Positions 58,881-64,000 of a stretch of 64,000 bases of DNA are shown here, one piece after another. The notes beneath the pieces were generated by a model. It had not been told where the DNA came from. It saw only the letters and a list, made by a program, of their open reading frames with translations, and ran no database searches. Where the stretch lies: positions 152,373,547 through 152,437,546 of the forward strand of contig NC_030678.2 of assembly GCF_000004195.4 (NCBI RefSeq), written 5' to 3'. Each line of letters opens with the position of its first letter. The stretch's first letter is position 1. The translations under genes were made by a program, and so were the position numbers. The stretch comes from Xenopus tropicalis (lineage: Eukaryota; Chordata; Amphibia; Anura; Pipidae).

Positions 58881-59369
58881 CTTAAAATGTACACACAATT
58901 ACAGTCAGGGACTCATTGACTCAATTTATTATGGTGTTTTGGCATTTCTACTGAGATGTCCTTATAGAAAGGTGTAAAAGAAAAAATCAAACAATAAGGT
59001 GTAAGAGAAGAAACTGAAGAAGAGGAAGTATTATAAGGTTGGATTTGTGCAGAAATACTACATTATTTACAGGTTAGGATAGAATTCTATTGCTAAGGCC
59101 TTAGAAAGAAAATTGGGAAGTAGCCAGAATTACAGGCTAACACCAAGTTAACTATGATTTACTTATATTCCTAATTTATCTTTGAGAAGCACTTAAACAG
59201 AAGTATTAAACAGAGAACCAAACAGGGGGCTAGACCCCAGCACAGCTCCAGCAGGAAAGTCATATCCTAATATTGCATTTACAATTCAAGAAATAAAATA
59301 ACCACCCTAAAGGTTATTTATGAAGGATATTTCCGCATTAACCACAGTGAGCAGTAGGGTAAAAAAAAC

Positions 59370-59560
59370 ACAAAGGAAAATGAATTCATTTATTAAATAT
59401 ATCATCTAGCTAAAGCAAATTGGCAATTAGTACAATGGTTTCCCTTGGTAATGAGGTTAATATTTCATCCGTTAATTGGACTGTAGGATTTAGTTATCAT
59501 AAATCAATTTGACTAATAATGGAATAAAAATGATCCCTTTATTCGCAGAGCAGAGCAGAG
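59370..59560. other. Candidate conserved non-coding block (TAAT-rich)
   Basis: Words such as GGCAATTAGTACAATGG, CGTTAATTGGAC and ATCAATTTGACTAATAATGG form a cluster of homeodomain-type cores without repeats. A possible enhancer in an nbea intron; inference only. Confidence 0.3.
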
Positions 59561-60060
59561 TAGAGAACAATATATAAGCTGACAGTCTACAGGAGTAAAT
59601 ATTTACATAATGTTACGTTTTATGTTATTATACACGTACACATTACTTTTATATATATATATATAATTTAGAAAAATAATAAACCAGTGTATTTGTGTAT
59701 TTGCTCATAATTCTGTTCTCAAATATGACAAGCAGCTCCACTGAGGCAAGGGACACTAGCCAATCCGGAAATAAAAAAAAAAAAAAGATGGTGGCCCAAA
59801 TTGGAAAATTAAATCACCTCTCCACAAAAACACACCTGGGACTCAGATATGCTGAGAATTGTGGTTCTACAGAGGGAAACGGGTAGATAAAGAGCATTAT
59901 CATCCAAGGGCATACGAATAGAGACACCAGACCCAGCACCTCCATGAAGGTCCAGTGCATTGATAAACAATTACAAGGTTTGGGAACCCTAACATGTTTA
60001 GTAGAGCCTGACAAACCATAGATGACAAATACCAAACTCAAGACCCCACAGGTGATGTTC

Positions 60061-60107
60061 ACTACAACCCCAGCATTCTCAGAGGAGGATGCTGGGAGAT
60101 GTAACTG
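60061..60107. repeat. Mini inverted repeat with ZNF143-like ends
   Basis: ACTACAACCCCAGCATTCTC pairs with GAGGATGCTGGGAGATGTA, making a 47-bp hairpin. Same end motif as 12313 and 44763. Confidence 0.5.
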
Positions 60108-61676
60108 AAGGGTGCAGTGTGCTGTTTTTGATAATGATGTATGATAATATATTTTAGATTGTGTAAGGGACATAAACCAAGGGTTTTCCCAGCTTGCAGT
60201 TCTCTGATCCTGTATAACTACATGTGGTTTAAGGAGTGTGAGAGGGCAGCAAGCTGGGCATCCATGCTCTTTTCTTTATGCTTTTCTAATAGGCAGCCTA
60301 GGACTCATAAGAAGGCAGTAGGCTTAGGAGAGCTGTGCTTCTTACATAAACTCTAATGAAATCTTTCCAGAAGCTGCCTGGCACCTATTCGGTATGCTGG
60401 CACCACCCTATATTTCATGTGTTTCTATAACCCTCTATAGCAGCTGCAGAGAGTGCATTTCCTTTCACATTTCCTTTTACCAATAAATAAACGCTACAGA
60501 CCTTAAATGGTTTTCTTAAACAATGGAATTATAGGACATCTGTTCTTTATTCATGTAAAATTAAATCAAATGATTTGGGTTTTATTTACAGACTACATAT
60601 ACGAGCTTGACCTTGGTTCTACTTTTCTAATCAAAGGGGCAATATTCCCTCCTTATAAGCAAGGCATATAGTCATTTGACTTCTGTCACATTGCCATTAA
60701 ATCTCGGTCACTTTGTACAGGAATACTGTACACAAGTGTATTTAATCATATCAGTATTAGAGGCCTATACAAACCCATACACAGACTCCAGTGAAAATCC
60801 CCCTCTTACTTCTACATTATCAGGTAAAAAGTGAAATGCACGCTTAGGTTTACCAAGCAATAACTTGAATGAAGCCTCAGACATAGGGATTTCTGTTTTT
60901 GCTAAGGAAGTATACACAGCATGTATTTTCATTTTATATTTTGTCAGTATAATATCCTTTCAGCAGTAGAATATGATTACTTGATAAAACACCATATTGT
61001 CAGAGTAAGGCCAGACCTTTGGAGTCACATTAGCAAAGGCTATGAACTAAATAGCTATTACATAGGCCAAAAAGAGGGAGGCAAATGGAATTGCTAGGGG
61101 GGAGCGGTCCATGCCATTTTCTGCTGACCAAGCTAATAGTAATAGCGTTCAATGCACAACAAAACAACAATAGGGTATTGCTTGAACATAATGGTCGCCT
61201 TGGGATGCACAGAGTTGCAGTGAGCCAGCCTCACTTTTACGGATTGTGTTGCCCATTTTACTCTTCACTATCCATTATTCTTTCTTTATGGACAAATAGT
61301 CGTACGGCTAACTGCAGCACAGGGGACGCAATCTGGCTAAAAATGGGGCCAACACAAAGGTAACTGATCTCCCAGGCAGCTTTACTTAAGTTAAACATTA
61401 AATAACATGGGGAACTATTGGTCCCACTCACCTCTCGGAGCGCACCTAATGATAACAGCACGCCGTAAATAATCTGCAAGCTGTAAATATTCCCGTGTAT
61501 TTTTAAGAGAAGGGAACAAAAATATAAATTGGTTCCTTGTGCCTGACATTAACCAAAGCTTTTCAGCTGAACTGAATGGCTGCTCCTCATACACCGGTAA
61601 GAAAGGCCTCTGTATGGGGGAAGTGATGACTGATACAAAGCAGAAAGGCAGGCCCTTCATCAACATCGTCGCTTAC

Positions 61677-61785
61677 CTCAAACTCCGCGTGTTTGTGTAC
61701 ATCTTCCGCTCTCTGTCTGTTTAAAATAAATTCGGCCTCATTTGCCACCCGCACTATGTGGTCTTTCATGGCGTGGCACAAGAGT
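61677..61785 (-). CDS. nbea: Neurobeachin exon: DUF1088 region
   Basis: This 109-nt exon encodes [36 protein letters not shown]. It is charged, helical sequence typical of the DUF1088 part of neurobeachin, upstream of PH-BEACH. The first base completes a codon from an exon beyond the window, and the exon ends in phase 0. The acceptor is TTTTCCAG|AC and the donor TTTGAG|GTAAGC. It joins in frame to the exon at 58714. It is the most 5' nbea exon I can find here. Confidence 0.93.
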
Positions 61786-64000
61786 CTGGAAAATATGGTT
61801 AGCAGACACGGAAAGGAAGTAGTTATTTCCTGTTACTGGGTTCTTGGTAAATAAACATGGCTGACAGGGAAAATAAAAATACTGAAATAAATGAGGTACT
61901 ATGCTAATTAAAATGCGAGACTAATTAACCTTCCTGTCAGACAGAAAAGCAGGTGTGGGATTCAGACTGGCTTACCCAGCCTGAGGCAATATGCACAGAA
62001 TACCTGTAGCCGTTATACACACACACAGACAGACTGATGCACATAGACACACAGACAGTAACATTAGATTAAAAGGTATCAGTTTTAAAATAGACGATTC
62101 CGTTGGCCTCACTTGCTCACTTTTATAATATCCCAACAGTCAGACCATTTGACCCTGTACCATTTGGGCCCATTCTGGTTTGACTGACACAAAACTCAAA
62201 AGTTGTTAAGTCAATGTAGATTGTGGTTGGCCAATGACGAGTGATATTGGGCATCCTAATCTTTGGTTTTAGATTATCAAAGTTGGTGCAATCTCACGAG
62301 TGATCCATTGGTCAAAGTGACCAATAGTAATGGGAGAAATCTTTTGGCAGGCATGGATTCGCGGTGAATTTCTGCGTTTCGCCGTTGGTGGATTGGTTTG
62401 TGAAACGGTTTGTGAAACGGATGAAAAAATTTGCTGCGCATCCAAAAATTGGCGCAAGAATAGCTGCGGATGTCAAAAGAATAGTCGCGGGCACCATTTT
62501 CTTTTCCGCACAACATTTTTGCTGTTTCGTGAATCTTTTGAAAGATTCGCTCATCACTAGTGAGCAATTATTATAAAGTATGGTGGCAGCTGACCAAGTA
62601 GGAAACCCATGTGTGTCGCCCTTACATACTGTTAGTAAACTACTGATTAGTATATGATCTCAAATATAAAAGCTATAACGGGTGAGGACACACGGAGGTA
62701 CTAGTAGCAGCTACTTGCCACGGCTACTAAATGCCAGAAAATCACCTGTCATAGACAATACTGGGAATTGCCTCTGCTAAAACACAAAGAGTTATCAGTA
62801 AATGATCAGCATTGTCTGTTTTAGTAGCTGTGACAAGTAGCTGCTACTAGTAGTTCCATGTGTCTTCACACTAAAATGTAGTCAGTGAGAAACTCTTATC
62901 ACCATGTTTAGGACCATTAACTAGAGGAGCTGAACAGAAATCTACAGAAGAGAACAAGATGTTTAGAATACAACATAAGCAAAGCCCCCATACTTTACGG
63001 TTTCATTGCTGAAGGTAAAGACTACCTGTAACCAGCGTATATTTTAACTTCACCTTCTTGATAACACTGCATTTACTATATGAAGCTGCAAAGGGTTAAA
63101 TTAATCCTGATCATGGGATAAGAAAATACAAGGGACTCCATTTTTTTATAGGGTTCTTCTTCCAGGGACACATCATTAGAGAACTAAATGGTTTAAACCA
63201 ATAAAGCAAAAGGAAGCAGAAATTAAACAAAGAGTCCAAGAATCATTCAAAAGGTTGGCTTTTTATTCTGAGCTGACACTTTTGCGAACTGAGGATGCCA
63301 AGAGTTTGTAATGGCATATGGGAAATATTACAAATCCAGAACTTTGTTAGACTGCTGATATGCTGCAAAAGGGTTGGCTGTTACTGTGCAATATAAGCAC
63401 ATGACCTAGCTCCCTATTCCTCACCTCCCTGGCAAGATAAGGCTTTAAGGTTGAACGTTTGAAGTTCCTTTATGTGGTTCAATTCAGACTCGAATTCTGG
63501 AATCCGGACATGAAGGTACAGACATTACAGGAAATTTTACATCCCATTACGCTTGCTTTGTTTTAATTATAGCATCCTTTTGTTATAATATTTTCAATGA
63601 CCTAGTTTATAATTTCAGACTGTCCTTGGGAACACTTTAATTTAACTGCCCATTCATCAACTGTTTATGTCCTGTTAATTGTTGACAACTGCACAATTAC
63701 ACACCCCGGCTATGATTGATGAACTGCATTCACAAGTGCAGCGGCTGAGGAGAATAAATATTTATAACGATGTTCCCCTCTTCAGATTCCTATCTGAATT
63801 CCCAGAAGGGTTTCAGGAAATAGAGCCGGTAAAGAGGCGCAAGGATCAGAACAGGGCCGCCGCAAAGTCACTGGGTAACAGGAACTCCTGGCTCTGCAGA
63901 TTTAGTGGGGCAGTGTGGGAGTATAGAGAACATGCAGTTGAAAGCAAAGAAGGAAGGTTGAAGCTCCTACCTATGATATTTAATGTTTAGGTTGCAGCCA
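61786..64000 (-). other. nbea: nbea intron (partial)
   Basis: Intron upstream of the first recognised exon, running off the window. One hAT-type MITE lies at 62325. A repeat-free block at 61850-61960 has ATTAAAATGCGAGACTAATT-type words. No further nbea exon was found. An open frame at 63679-63990 (plus strand) has no recognised homologue. Confidence 0.8.
62325..62559. mobile_element. hAT-type MITE, TAGTGATGAG family
   Basis: Left end TAGTAATGGGAGAAATC (decayed); right end GATTCGCTCATCACTA (intact). The flanks GTGACCAA (62317-62324) and GTGAGCAA (62560-62567) match 7 of 8. Interior GGCATGGATTCGCGG as in the family. Confidence 0.8.

Larger units (their letters stand above)
58881..61676 (-). 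other. nbea: nbea intron
   Basis: A 2.8-kb intron, the shortest complete one here. It holds the mini inverted repeat at 60061, a short TA run near 59650 and an A14 tract near 59770. Block 59370-59560 is rich in TAAT words and repeat-free. The remainder shows nothing I can name. Confidence 0.85.

Noticed and set aside
62269..62576. Several overlapping frames on both strands
   Set aside because: They lie within the hAT-type MITE at 62325; no transposase-like motif.
63679..63990. 103-codon plus-strand frame (DELHSQVQRLRRIN...)
   Set aside because: No family recognised, no splice sites fitting nbea, opposite strand to the host; kept only as intron.
1..64000. tRNA, rRNA, snRNA, CRISPR, bacterial operon or viral genome features
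   Set aside because: Nothing with the needed structure or sequence was seen; the window is vertebrate intronic DNA.

Overview
This is a vertebrate intronic window, almost certainly from a clawed frog (Xenopus or a close relative). The reasons are the protein sequences, the AT-rich background, and a dense load of frog-type miniature inverted-repeat transposons (MITEs): T2-type elements flanked by TTAA, several 8-bp-target hAT-type families, and the CAGGTATRGG/TA family. I cannot tell X. laevis from X. tropicalis.

Two protein-coding genes are present. The host gene is nbea (neurobeachin), read on the minus strand. Five consecutive coding exons run 61677-61785, 58714-58880, 35022-35146, 22745-22888 and 14339-14475. 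Their phases chain without a gap and give about 227 residues, from the DUF1088 region through the acidic linker into the first strands of the PH-BEACH domain. The 5' exons lie beyond base 64000 and the 3' exons (rest of PH, BEACH, WD40) lie below base 1. Nested in an nbea intron on the opposite strand is the intronless developmental gene mab21l1 (CDS 11139-12218, 359 residues). It has a CCAAT/TATA promoter near 10801-10860 and a poly(A) signal at 12548. The MAB21L1-in-NBEA arrangement is known from other vertebrates and supports calling the paralogue mab21l1 rather than mab21l2, which is nested in LRBA.

Layout: 1-8.8 kb is intron with MITEs, microsatellites and a Penelope-type hammerhead-like motif. 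At 8.87-9.72 kb lies an orphan CpG island with promoter-type motifs. At 10.3-12.5 kb are a degenerate tandem repeat, the mab21l1 promoter, its CDS and its 3' UTR. From 14.3 to 61.8 kb the five nbea exons are separated by long introns, the largest about 23.6 kb. These introns mix transposon debris with repeat-free, conserved-looking blocks that are candidate mab21l1/nbea enhancers. 61.8-64 kb is intron.

No new multi-gene system is evident. The observations most worth checking are: the short in-frame nbea exon with weak splice sites; the orphan CpG island; the uATG-stop in the mab21l1 leader; the hammerhead-like motif; several transposon insertions whose empty sites can be read in the same window; a 17-bp target-site-duplicated LINE tail; a perfect 32-bp hairpin; and a tiny inverted-repeat element with ZNF143-like ends.
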